Origin: an uncultured bacterium
GTDB taxonomy: Bacteria; Verrucomicrobiota; Lentisphaeria; Oligosphaerales; Oligosphaeraceae
Reading direction: 5' to 3'
DNA: 25,678 nt
NCBI GenBank assembly: GCA_900548225.1
Contig: URJM01000025.1
Coordinates: 1-25,678, forward strand
This document shows, piece after piece, positions 7,428-14,388 of this stretch. Position numbers and translations under genes: made by a program. The notes under the pieces were generated by a model that was not told the origin of the DNA, searched no databases, and saw only the letters and a program-made list of their open reading frames with translations. The number at the start of each line of letters is the position of its first letter. Within the stretch, counting starts at the first letter, position 1.

Positions 7428-7555
7428 GTCAAAAGTGGGGAGGAGGGAGGAGAGTGGGATTCACACACAGGGGACGCACGGCTGAATGGCCGTGCGGGCG
7501 CGCCCACGCGCGCCAGCCACGCACTACCTTCTACCCTCTTCTCCCTACTCTCTGT
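7376..7555. repeat. MITE-like inverted-repeat element (composite copy 1)
   Basis: The left end reads AGAGAGTAGGGAGAAGGGAG and runs to GGTAGTGCGTGG. The right end is its imperfect complement, CCACGCACTACC to CTCCCTACTCTCT. Together they make terminal inverted repeats of about 37 bases around a core of about 105 bases. The core holds TCACTTTGCAGTGGGC, the purine tract GTGGGGAGGAGGGAGGAGAG, and two adjacent perfect hairpins: CGCACGGC/GCCGTGCG (7475-7496) and GGCGCGC/GCGCGCC (7497-7514). No open reading frame lies inside. The right end overlaps the last codons and stop of phoU. I could not identify a clear target-site duplication. Confidence 0.6.
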
Positions 7556-8216
7556 CTGTCTTATGCCTAACTATTCGTCCTGTTTCGAGATATATAAGGT
7601 CTTCTGCGATGTTGGTGGCGATGTCTGCGATTCTTTCGAGGCATCGTGAGATAGTGAGTCCATTCAGGTAGTATTGTGCGCCCTGCGGGTCTGCGAGGAT
7701 GTCGTTTCTCACGAGGCTGTAGTTTTCGCGGTGTATTTCATCCACCACGTCATCGTGCCGTATTATTTCCTCTGCCATTGCGGCGTCTCCGCTGTTGAGT
7801 GCGTCAAGGGCCTGCCGCAGCATTGCGCATGCCTCGGCGGACATTTTTGAGAATTCCATCCTCCGGAGTCGTCGGTCGCTGTATTTTGCCAGGTCCTCCA
7901 CCCGTTCCGCGACATTCACCGCCAGGTCTCCCACCCTTTCGATTTCTCCGTTCACCTTCAGGATAGTGACCACCTCCCGGAGGTCGCATGCGACTGGCTG
8001 GTGGAGCGCGAGCACCTTCAGGCACTCCTCCTCGATGAGGACTTCCGAATGATCCAGGCGTTCATCCCCGTTGATGACGCGGCGTGCAAGATCGCCGTCA
8101 AGGGTGGTGACGGCCTGGACGGCGTCGCGGACGGCCCTTTCTGCCGAGGCGGACGCCTCGCCAAGCATTCCCTTAAGGGTCTCCATCGCATTTGTGAAAT
8201 GTGCCTTCATGTTCAT
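7545..8216 (-). CDS. phoU: Phosphate transport regulator PhoU
   Basis: This 223-residue protein has two PhoU repeats, each a three-helix bundle with the metal-binding pattern of the family (EIERVGDLAVNVAERV near residue 90, and CLERIADIATNIAEDLIYL near 195). PhoU couples the Pst transporter to the PhoR/PhoB two-component system, keeps the regulon off when phosphate is plentiful and limits uptake. Its start overlaps the pstB stop (ATGA), so it is translated with the transporter. The last codons (HKTDRE) and the TAG stop lie inside the end of a GA-arm repeat, so the C-terminal tail appears to have been set by insertion of that element. The core domain is intact. Confidence 0.95.
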   Translation of the reverse strand: MNMKAHFTNAMETLKGMLGEASASAERAVRDAVQAVTTLDGDLARRVINGDERLDHSEVLIEEECLKVLALHQPVACDLREVVTILKVNGEIERVGDLAVNVAERVEDLAKYSDRRLRRMEFSKMSAEACAMLRQALDALNSGDAAMAEEIIRHDDVVDEIHRENYSLVRNDILADPQGAQYYLNGLTISRCLERIADIATNIAEDLIYLETGRIVRHKTDRE

Positions 8217-8968
8217 GAGAACCTCCCTGTGATGTATTCCTCGGTCTGCTTCTTCGAGGGATTTGTGAATATCTGCGGCGTGGGTCCGTATTCCACAATC
8301 GTCCCCTTGTAGAAGAAGGCCGTGTTGTCGCTGATTCTGGCCGCCTGCTGCATATTGTGTGTGACTATTACGATTGTGTACCTTTCGCGGAGGCTGTTCA
8401 TCAGGTTTTCGATCTTGAGCGTCGCCACCGGGTCGATTGCGCTTGTCGGCTCGTCCATCAGCAGGACTTCCGGTTCTGCGGCGATAGTCCTGGCTATGCA
8501 GAGCCTCTGCTGCTGTCCCCCCGAGAGTGCGAGCCCGCTGCCGTGCAGCTTGTCCTTCACCTCCTCCCAGAGGGATGCTCCCCTGAGCGCCTCCTCGACA
8601 CGCTCCTCAATCTCCCTCCTGGAGAGCTTGAAGTGCAGTCTCAGGGGATATGCCACGTTGTCGAAGACGCTCATGGGGAATGGGGTTGGCTTCTGGAAGA
8701 TCATCCCGACCTTGCGGCGCAATTCCAGCACATCCACGTCCTTCGCCAATATGTCCTTCCCGTCCAGGAGCACCTGTCCTTCGGCCCGCTGTTCGCGATA
8801 TAGTTCGAAGATGCGGTTGTATGTCCTCAGGTGGGTTGACTTGCCGCAGCCCGACGGGCCGATGACGGCTGTGATCTTGTGCTCCTCGATTGCAAGGTTG
8901 TTGTCGAAGAGCGCCTGGTGGCTGCCGTAGAAGAAATTCAGGTTTCTCGCCTCGATCTTGATTGGCAT
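8213..8968 (-). CDS. pstB: Phosphate ABC transporter ATP-binding protein PstB
   Basis: The start at 8968 (MPIKIEARNLNFFYG) gives the normal family length of 251 residues; a longer in-frame extension would run into pstA. The ABC ATPase motifs are complete: Walker A GPSGCGKST (37-45), Q-loop FQKPTPFPMSVFDN, signature LSGGQQQR (148-155), Walker B VLLMDEP (168-174) and switch His204 in VTHN. The PstB dimer hydrolyses ATP to drive phosphate import through PstC and PstA. The spacing to pstA is 46 bases, and phoU overlaps downstream by four bases. Confidence 0.96.
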   Translation of the reverse strand: MPIKIEARNLNFFYGSHQALFDNNLAIEEHKITAVIGPSGCGKSTHLRTYNRIFELYREQRAEGQVLLDGKDILAKDVDVLELRRKVGMIFQKPTPFPMSVFDNVAYPLRLHFKLSRREIEERVEEALRGASLWEEVKDKLHGSGLALSGGQQQRLCIARTIAAEPEVLLMDEPTSAIDPVATLKIENLMNSLRERYTIVIVTHNMQQAARISDNTAFFYKGTIVEYGPTPQIFTNPSKKQTEEYITGRFS

Positions 8969-9014
8969 TTCCGTGTGGTGTTTTGGGTTGTGGACGGGGG
9001 ATTTCCCAGGCTGC

Positions 9015-9866
9015 CTAGGCGTTTGCCTGCCTCTCCCCCAGGAAGAGCCTCGTCGAAACATTGACTGTCAGGATGATTGCCATCACCACCAGCGATGCGC
9101 CCCACCCCATCGCGTGCATTTCGGCAAAGGGACTGTTCGTGGTGTATTCGGTGATGAGGACGGGCAGGCTCGGGGTCGGCTGCGTGAAATACCCCGAAAC
9201 CCAGCTGTCGGCGAAGAGCGCCGTGAAGAGAAGCGGGGCAGTCTCGCCAGAAACCCTGCTGACCGCCATGAGGACGCCCGTCAAAAGGCCGTTCCTGGCA
9301 CTCTTGCAGACAATGCAGAGGATTGCGCGGGGGCGGGACATGCCGAGGGCAAGGGCAGACTCCCTGAGGGAACCGGGAACCAGCCTGAGAATGTCCTCCG
9401 TAGTCCTCATGATGACGGGGAACATCAGAATCGACAGCGCAAGCGACCCGGCGAAGCCCGAGAAGTGCCCTGTCGGGACTACGACCGCCATGTAGATGAA
9501 GAGCCCAACCAGAACCGAGGGCATTCCCATCATGACGTTGGCGGAGAATCTCAGGACGTTGGCGACGCGGCCATGCGCGTATTCGGCAAGGCAGATGCCC
9601 GCCAGCAGCGCCAGCGGGACTGCGACCACCGAGGCTCCCAGGGTGATTGCCATGGTTCCCAGGATGGCGTTTCCGATGCCGCCGCCACAGCCGTATGGAG
9701 CGGAGCGCTTCACCAGGAAGTCGAGGGAGAGCGCCTGCCAGCCATGATACGCCACCGTGCAGAGGATGCAGAGCATCGCCGCCACGGCCAGCGCAACCGC
9801 GAGAAGCGAGAAGCACCTGCTGGCCCTGTCTACAACCTTTCTCTTAAGGAGGCTTCTTTCTTTCAT
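9015..9866 (-). CDS. pstA: Phosphate ABC transporter permease PstA
   Basis: This 283-residue inner-membrane permease has about six transmembrane helices. The cytoplasmic coupling loop reads SALALGMSRPRAILCIVCKSARNG, followed by the PstA/PstC signature SRVSGETAPLLFTA. The segment MGMPSVLVGLFIY is also characteristic. It pairs with PstC to form the phosphate channel energised by PstB. It lies 30 bases downstream of pstC, in the order expected of a pstSCAB-phoU operon. Confidence 0.94.
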   Translation of the reverse strand: MKERSLLKRKVVDRASRCFSLLAVALAVAAMLCILCTVAYHGWQALSLDFLVKRSAPYGCGGGIGNAILGTMAITLGASVVAVPLALLAGICLAEYAHGRVANVLRFSANVMMGMPSVLVGLFIYMAVVVPTGHFSGFAGSLALSILMFPVIMRTTEDILRLVPGSLRESALALGMSRPRAILCIVCKSARNGLLTGVLMAVSRVSGETAPLLFTALFADSWVSGYFTQPTPSLPVLITEYTTNSPFAEMHAMGWGASLVVMAIILTVNVSTRLFLGERQANA

Positions 9867-9896
9867 CTTGAGCTATGGGTGCTATGGGTCAATCCC

Positions 9897-10790
9897 TTAC
9901 TCCGCCTTTGCAATGAGCCGCTGGGCGACCACCTGGATTGCAAAGCTCATTGCGAGGAGCGTGAGTCCGAGGGCGAAGAGGGTGCTCCGCTGCAGCCCGT
10001 CCGCCTCCGCGAAGTTGTTCGCCAGGGTGGCGGCGATTGTGGTCGTGGAGCCGAAGACGCCGTCGGGCAGCTCCATCATGTTTCCGATGACGAAGAGCAC
10101 CGCCATCGTCTCGCCCAGGGCGCGTCCCAATCCGATGAAGACGCTTCCGAGCAGTCCCCGGATTCCGTAGCGCAGCAGGATGTCCTTCGTGACTTCGTGG
10201 CGCGTGCATCCCACCCCGAATGCAGCCTCCTTGAGGACGGGGGGCGTCATGCGAAGGACGTCCCGCATTGTGGCGCACATGAATGGGAGGATCATGATTG
10301 CGAGGATGACCCCCGCCGTGAAGAGTCCGAATCCGTTGTAGTATTCGCTGAAGAGGAATGTTCCACCCAGTCCCAGCGTATCGACCAGGAATGGCTGGAC
10401 GTGCTCCTGCATGAACGGGGCGAGCACGAAGAGGCCCCACATTCCGTAGATGATGCTCGGGATTGCAGCCAGGAGGTCGATCATGTTTCCGAGAATCGAG
10501 GAGACCTTCTTTGGCGCGTCCACGAGGTAGTTTGCGGCCGCGAATGCAGGCGGCGTGGCGAGAGCCAGCGCGATGACGGTGGTGAAGAGGGTTCCGCAGA
10601 GGGGGACGAGCGCCCCGTATTTGTCTTCGGAGGGGTTCCATTCCCTTGAGACGAGGAACCCGAGTCCGAACCGGCGCCAGGCCTCCCAGCTGGCGGCTGT
10701 CATCTGCGCGAAGAGCCCCAGCATCAGGAGTGCGGCAAGCCCGGCGCAGAAGTAGCAGAGATGCCTGAATCGCCTGTCTGTCGAATTCAT
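9897..10790 (-). CDS. pstC: Phosphate ABC transporter permease PstC
   Basis: This 297-residue inner-membrane permease has a single N-terminal helix (CYFCAGLAALLMLGLFAQMT) and then the permease core of about five helices. Recognisable family segments are AAIPSIIYGMWGLFVLAP, the coupling loop KEAAFGVGCTRHEVTKDILL and the signature GLGRALGETMAVLFVIGN. It forms the transmembrane pore with PstA. A GC-rich hairpin lies in the 97-base gap between pstS and this gene, which could lower permease expression relative to the binding protein. Confidence 0.94.
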   Translation of the reverse strand: MNSTDRRFRHLCYFCAGLAALLMLGLFAQMTAASWEAWRRFGLGFLVSREWNPSEDKYGALVPLCGTLFTTVIALALATPPAFAAANYLVDAPKKVSSILGNMIDLLAAIPSIIYGMWGLFVLAPFMQEHVQPFLVDTLGLGGTFLFSEYYNGFGLFTAGVILAIMILPFMCATMRDVLRMTPPVLKEAAFGVGCTRHEVTKDILLRYGIRGLLGSVFIGLGRALGETMAVLFVIGNMMELPDGVFGSTTTIAATLANNFAEADGLQRSTLFALGLTLLAMSFAIQVVAQRLIAKAE

Positions 10791-10830
10791 TTCCCGATAT
10801 GAGAGGGGGTGTGGTTCGTTGGACCTTGCA

Positions 10831-10865
10831 GGGCGGACGGCGCGGATTGCCTCGCGCCGCCCGCC
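10831..10865 (-). promoter_or_regulatory. Intercistronic GC hairpin between pstS and pstC
   Basis: CGGCGCG (10838-10844) pairs perfectly with CGCGCCG (10853-10859) around an 8-base loop, and imperfect GC-rich flanks extend the stem. No T-run follows on either strand, so it is more likely an mRNA-stabilising or partial-attenuation structure than a terminator. Such a structure would help make more PstS than membrane components. Confidence 0.5.
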
Positions 10866-10887
10866 ATGACGGGGTGGCTATGCCAGC

Positions 10888-11889
10888 CTACTTGATCAAA
10901 TCCTTGAAGAGGTCGACTACGTTGAAGGGAATCGGGACGTAGTTCAGCTTGAGAGCCATCTCGCCGCCTTCCTCGAAGCACCACCTGAAGTATGCGTTGA
11001 GGGCGGCACGCTTCTCGGCAGGGCAGTCCTTGCGGACGAGGATGTAGGTGACGCCGGTGATGGGCCAGGAGGCCTCGCCGGGCTGGTTGGTCAGGACCAT
11101 GTAGAAGCCGTCGGAGGAGGCCCAGTCAGCGTATGCGGCGCTGGCGGAGAAGGCGTCGGGAGTGGGGTCCACGAAGACGCCCGCCTGGTTCTGGAGCTTC
11201 GCCATCGTCAGCTTCGCCTCGACCGCGTAGGTGAATTCAGTGTAGCCGATTGCACCGGCAATCTTGGCGACGTTGTTGCAGACGCCAGAGTTCTTCTGTC
11301 CGCCAAGGCCCACAGGCCACTTGACAGCGCTGCCGGCGCCCACCTTCTCCTTCCATTCCGGGGAGACCTTGCTCAGGTAGTCGGTGAAGATGAAGCTCGT
11401 GCCGCTGGCGTCAGCCCTGCGGACCACGGTGATCTTGGTCTTGGGGAGCTTGACTCCCGGATTCAGGGAGGACAGGACCGGGTCGTCCCAGTTCTTGATC
11501 TTGCCAAGGTAGATCTCCGACAGCGCTTCGGGGGAGAGCTTCAGTTCGCCGTCCTTGACGCCGGGCAGATTGTAGATGACCACCACGCCGCCTGTCAGCA
11601 TCGGGAACTGGACGAGGCCGTCCCGCTCCTGCTCTTCGGCTGTCAGGGGGTTGTCAGTGCCCGCGAAGTCGATTGTGTTCGCGCGGATCTGGTTCATGCC
11701 GGCGCCGCTGCCAAGGCTCTGGTAGTTGACCTTCACATCGCCATTGGCGTCGCTGTAGGCATTGGTCCAACGCTGGTAGACGGGTGCCGGGAAGCTGGCA
11801 CCTGCTCCATTGAGGACAAGACCATCGGCACGGACATAAAGGCCTGCTGCGGCAAGAACCGCAAGGATGATTGACTTGATCAGCTTCAT
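10888..11889 (-). CDS. pstS: Periplasmic phosphate-binding protein PstS
   Basis: This 333-residue protein starts at the ATG at 11889, preceded by AAGGAG eight bases upstream. It has a signal peptide (MKLIKSIILAVLAAAGLYVRA). The mature part shows the PstS phosphate-site segments LNGAGASFPAPVYQRW, YQSLGSGAGMNQI, DFAGTDNPL and RADASGTSFIFTDYL. It captures phosphate in the periplasm and delivers it to PstC/PstA. It is first in the pst operon and is preceded by four CTAACA repeats that look like Pho boxes, so it is probably induced on phosphate starvation. Confidence 0.96.
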   Translation of the reverse strand: MKLIKSIILAVLAAAGLYVRADGLVLNGAGASFPAPVYQRWTNAYSDANGDVKVNYQSLGSGAGMNQIRANTIDFAGTDNPLTAEEQERDGLVQFPMLTGGVVVIYNLPGVKDGELKLSPEALSEIYLGKIKNWDDPVLSSLNPGVKLPKTKITVVRRADASGTSFIFTDYLSKVSPEWKEKVGAGSAVKWPVGLGGQKNSGVCNNVAKIAGAIGYTEFTYAVEAKLTMAKLQNQAGVFVDPTPDAFSASAAYADWASSDGFYMVLTNQPGEASWPITGVTYILVRKDCPAEKRAALNAYFRWCFEEGGEMALKLNYVPIPFNVVDLFKDLIK

Positions 11890-12007
11890 TTTGTTTTCTC
11901 CTTCTTGTTGCAGACCGCCATCTGCGGTCCATTTCTTCGTTTCAATCCCTTTTTCTCTGACAACGCACATACCGTAAACAAAGCCGGAAAAACTGAAACA
12001 ACCCCTT

Positions 12008-12050
12008 TGTTAGCAATATGTTAGAAATGCAATTGTTAGAATTGTGTTAG
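12008..12050 (-). promoter_or_regulatory. Tandem Pho boxes upstream of pstS
   Basis: TGTTAG (CTAACA on the coding strand) occurs at 12008, 12019, 12034 and 12045. The four copies form two pairs, each with an exact 11-base period. An 11-base direct-repeat period is the hallmark of PhoB/PhoP binding. The consensus differs from E. coli CTGTCAT and is closer to TTAACA-type sites. The rest of 11890-12139 is leader sequence on the pstS side, and on the porin side a GC hairpin around 12106-12127 just past the porin stop. Confidence 0.75.
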
Positions 12051-12139
12051 CGCCGTTGCAACTTGTTTCCGCGACAGCGCCAACACTGCGGGACGGCTTT
12101 TGCGCGAGGAGGGGCGAAGCGCCCTCCCCCGCCCTTCGC

Positions 12140-13432
12140 CTAATACTTCCAGGTCAGTTCGACTCTGCCAAGTAGTGCGGTATCGCGCTTGCCCTTGTCG
12201 AAGTAGTTGCCCTTGCGAAGCGCCTCCCCTGTGACGGAGAGGGTGGTATTGCGGGCGTACTTCCAGTCGAGGAGTTCCTCGAGATTGGCGCTCCACTTTG
12301 CCTGTCCGTAGAATCCCCTGAACTGTCCGCGTCCATTCACGGACGTTCCGGCGAACATTGGTCCTGCCTGGAGGTTGAGCTTACCGGCCCGTCCCAGGGA
12401 GAACTTTCCTGCCAGATGGGGGTAGACGAGATTTGTGTAGTCGCTCTTCGAGTACATCGGGGAGTCGGCCTCTCCGATGAAGGATTCGCGGTTGTAGACC
12501 GACTTCCAGGAGTGTTCTCCGCGGGGGCCGTCCGAGTCGCCTGTGAGGTAGAGGCACGCCAGGGTCAGTTCCTGCCCCTTCCGGGGGACGTATGTCAGCC
12601 CGGAGTAGGCGAACCCTGCCAGGTGGCCGTGGTCGCCGGCCTGGATTGCGGCCTCGACCTCGCCCTTGAGCTTTTCGGAGAAGACCGGCAGGAGCCGGAA
12701 GCCGAGGGTCTGGGTGTTGGAGGTCTTGCCCTCGCTGCGGAACTTGGAGTCCTCGTCGCGGTATTCGAACTTGGCCACATAGTATGCGTCCCAGCCGAAG
12801 TTCTTGTTCGAGCGGTCCTGCCAGTAGAGTCCAGTTGCGAACTCATCCTGTGCGAGTCCATTCAAATCGTAGTCGCCTGGCCTTTTGCCGTTGGCGTGTG
12901 TCTTGCCCGCCGTGGGCAGCCAGTCGTCGTCGCTCTGGTAGAATGCGAATGCGTCAAGTGTGCGTTTTTCCTCCCCCTTCCATGTGATGCGGAGTCCGTC
13001 GAACGCCGTTCCCCTGGATCCGTCTCCGGGGGTTCCCTCGGAGATGATTCTCTTGGAGCCGAAGGAGAGATTCTGGCGTCCCAGGCGGATGTCAAGCGCC
13101 CCGAGAAGATCCTTTGTCTCGACATACAGGTTGTCGATGAAGAGGACATCCGGGAAGCGTTGCTTCGAGGAGGAGGACTCGGGGCTGTAGTAGTCGCGGA
13201 ATTCATTGGCGAGCCTCAGGTAGAACCCGAAGTCGTCGGTCTTGTATGCTCCCCAGACGCGCGTGCGGAAACGTCCGAAGCTGGTGCTGCCCGACTCGCC
13301 GTATTTGTCATTGGGGAGGTTGTTGTTGGTGTAGAATCTTGCACGGATGTCAAGTCCAAGATCCCAGGACGCAAAAACCGACTGCGCCAGCAAAAGCGCC
13401 GCAAGGAGTGTGAAAAGATGGAACTTCTTCAT
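12140..13432 (-). CDS. Outer-membrane porin of the alginate-export/porin type, Pho-regulated
   Basis: This 430-residue protein has a signal peptide (MKKFHLFTLLAALLLAQSVFA). The rest is alternating beta-strand sequence ending in an aromatic residue (LTWKY), as outer-membrane barrels do. Segments such as GRFRTRVWGAYKTDDFGFYL, LDIRLGRQNLSFGSKRI and AFDGLRITWK resemble the alginate-export (AlgE-like) domain family. Pho-box-like repeats just upstream and the adjacent pst operon suggest that it admits phosphate or phosphorylated compounds during starvation, like OprP/OprO, although it need not be homologous to them. Substrate specificity is inference. It has its own promoter region and is separated from pstS by 250 bases. 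Confidence 0.8.
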   Translation of the reverse strand: MKKFHLFTLLAALLLAQSVFASWDLGLDIRARFYTNNNLPNDKYGESGSTSFGRFRTRVWGAYKTDDFGFYLRLANEFRDYYSPESSSSKQRFPDVLFIDNLYVETKDLLGALDIRLGRQNLSFGSKRIISEGTPGDGSRGTAFDGLRITWKGEEKRTLDAFAFYQSDDDWLPTAGKTHANGKRPGDYDLNGLAQDEFATGLYWQDRSNKNFGWDAYYVAKFEYRDEDSKFRSEGKTSNTQTLGFRLLPVFSEKLKGEVEAAIQAGDHGHLAGFAYSGLTYVPRKGQELTLACLYLTGDSDGPRGEHSWKSVYNRESFIGEADSPMYSKSDYTNLVYPHLAGKFSLGRAGKLNLQAGPMFAGTSVNGRGQFRGFYGQAKWSANLEELLDWKYARNTTLSVTGEALRKGNYFDKGKRDTALLGRVELTWKY

Positions 13433-13549
13433 TTGTTGTCCTTTTGTTCGTCTGGAGGCGAAAAATGCGATGCCTCCTGCTCGTCAAGCCCATTTCCCGG
13501 GCTGATGCCCCTACTTTAGACAAGCCACTTCGGACCGCCCTAACCCACT

Positions 13550-13588
13550 GGTTAGCATTGTGTTAGAAGAAGGTTAGGGAATTGTTGC
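13550..13588 (-). promoter_or_regulatory. Four-fold Pho box upstream of the porin
   Basis: GGTTAG, TGTTAG, GGTTAG and TGTTGC start at 13550, 13561, 13572 and 13583, an unbroken 11-base period. This matches the motif and spacing upstream of pstS. On the coding strand they read CTAACC, CTAACA, CTAACC and GCAACA. The leader between here and the porin start holds two small hairpins (13454-13477 and about 13488-13504). Confidence 0.75.
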
Positions 13589-13664
13589 AATCTATTGGGC
13601 ACACCCCTTCAGGCCTCCCCTGCCACGCCATAGCCTGAAGACAAGGCTCCGGCAAAGAGGGAAT

Positions 13665-13766
13665 CATAGAGGGGACGCGCGGCGGAAGCGACGCGCGGGC
13701 GCGCCCAAGCGCGCCATCCACGCACTACCTTCTACCCTCTTCTCCCTACCTTACCCTATTTTGAAA
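13665..13766 (-). repeat. Single double-hairpin/GA-arm repeat in the porin-glnK gap
   Basis: This is one right-hand half of the repeat family. It has hairpin 1 CGCGCG/CGCGCG (13676-13697), the adjacent hairpin 2 GGCGCGC-CCAA-GCGCGCC (13698-13715), then CCACGCACTACC and the pyrimidine arm up to about 13760. There is no opposing arm, so it is a solo copy. It lies between the porin Pho boxes and the sigma-54 promoter of the P-II gene. The rest of the 547-base gap is ordinary AT-richer DNA with no gene seen. Confidence 0.8.
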
Positions 13767-13871
13767 CAATCACCCCGAAAAGACATTATTTGGAATAGTA
13801 TTTTGTGGGTGGATTACAGAATATGTAATGATTTATAGGTTTACGAGAGTATTCTCGCGTGCATACTTGCC

Positions 13872-13889
13872 TTGGCACGTCCTGTGCTT
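13872..13889 (+). promoter_or_regulatory. Sigma-54 (-24/-12) promoter for the P-II/amt operon
   Basis: TTGGCACGTCCTGTGCTT matches the RpoN consensus YTGGCACGN4TTGCW. GG is at 13874-13875, GC at 13886-13887, and the obligatory 12-base separation is kept. Transcription would begin near 13899, about 80 bases before the P-II start. RpoN control is the usual arrangement for glnK-amtB. Confidence 0.78.
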
Positions 13890-13979
13890 GTCAGGCGGCC
13901 GTCCTTCTGCGTTTGCGGATTGTCCTTCTCATCCGCCAGGAGTGTTGCAGAGGGGTTGGCGTCAAACACGAGGAGAGTC

Positions 13980-14321
13980 ATGAAACTCATAATTGCCTAC
14001 ATCCAGCCTGAGCGTCTGAACACGGTGAAGCAGTCCTTGTTTTCCCGTGAGATTTACAAGATATCCGTGACCACTGCCCTGGGATGTGGCCAGCAGGGTG
14101 GCTATGTCCACATGTACCGTGGTGCATTGGAGGAGGTGAACCTCTTGAAGAAGATACGGCTTGCGATAGCCGTCAACGACGACTTTGTCGACAGGACGAT
14201 TGAGGCCATAGTCGAGGGTGCCCGTACCGGGTCGATAGGCGACGGCAAGATATTCGTCCTGCCGATGGAGGAGTGCATACGGATTCGGACTGGGGAGCGT
14301 GGTCCCGAGGCGATAGGCTGA
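13980..14321 (+). CDS. P-II family nitrogen regulator (GlnK-like)
   Basis: This 113-residue protein aligns without gaps to E. coli GlnB/GlnK over the core. P-II trimers bind ATP/ADP and 2-oxoglutarate and control ammonium transport by inserting the T-loop into Amt. Gln39, Lys58, Lys90, Arg101 and Arg103 of the ligand site are kept, as is Tyr46 in MYRG. Residue 51, the uridylylated Tyr in enterobacteria, is Glu here, and residue 38 is Gln rather than Arg, so UMP modification at the classical site is impossible. The ATG at 13980 has AGGAG just upstream. Gene order with amt, 67 bases downstream, indicates a GlnK role. Confidence 0.93.
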   Translation: MKLIIAYIQPERLNTVKQSLFSREIYKISVTTALGCGQQGGYVHMYRGALEEVNLLKKIRLAIAVNDDFVDRTIEAIVEGARTGSIGDGKIFVLPMEECIRIRTGERGPEAIG

Positions 14322-14388
14322 GGCGTCCCCCTTCCTCCTTTTGTGCATCACGCTTTTTTGGATTCAACCAATGAATTGAGGCAATACG

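Noticed and set aside
8958..10649. A long open frame on the plus strand opposite pstA and pstC
   Set aside because: It is antisense to clearly conserved permease genes, very rich in charged and His residues as GC-rich shadow frames are, and has no recognisable domain.
13872..13979. A TTG-initiated N-terminal extension of the P-II protein
   Set aside because: It would begin inside the sigma-54 promoter and add 36 residues absent from the family, whereas the ATG at 13980 has a ribosome site and gives the normal N-terminus.
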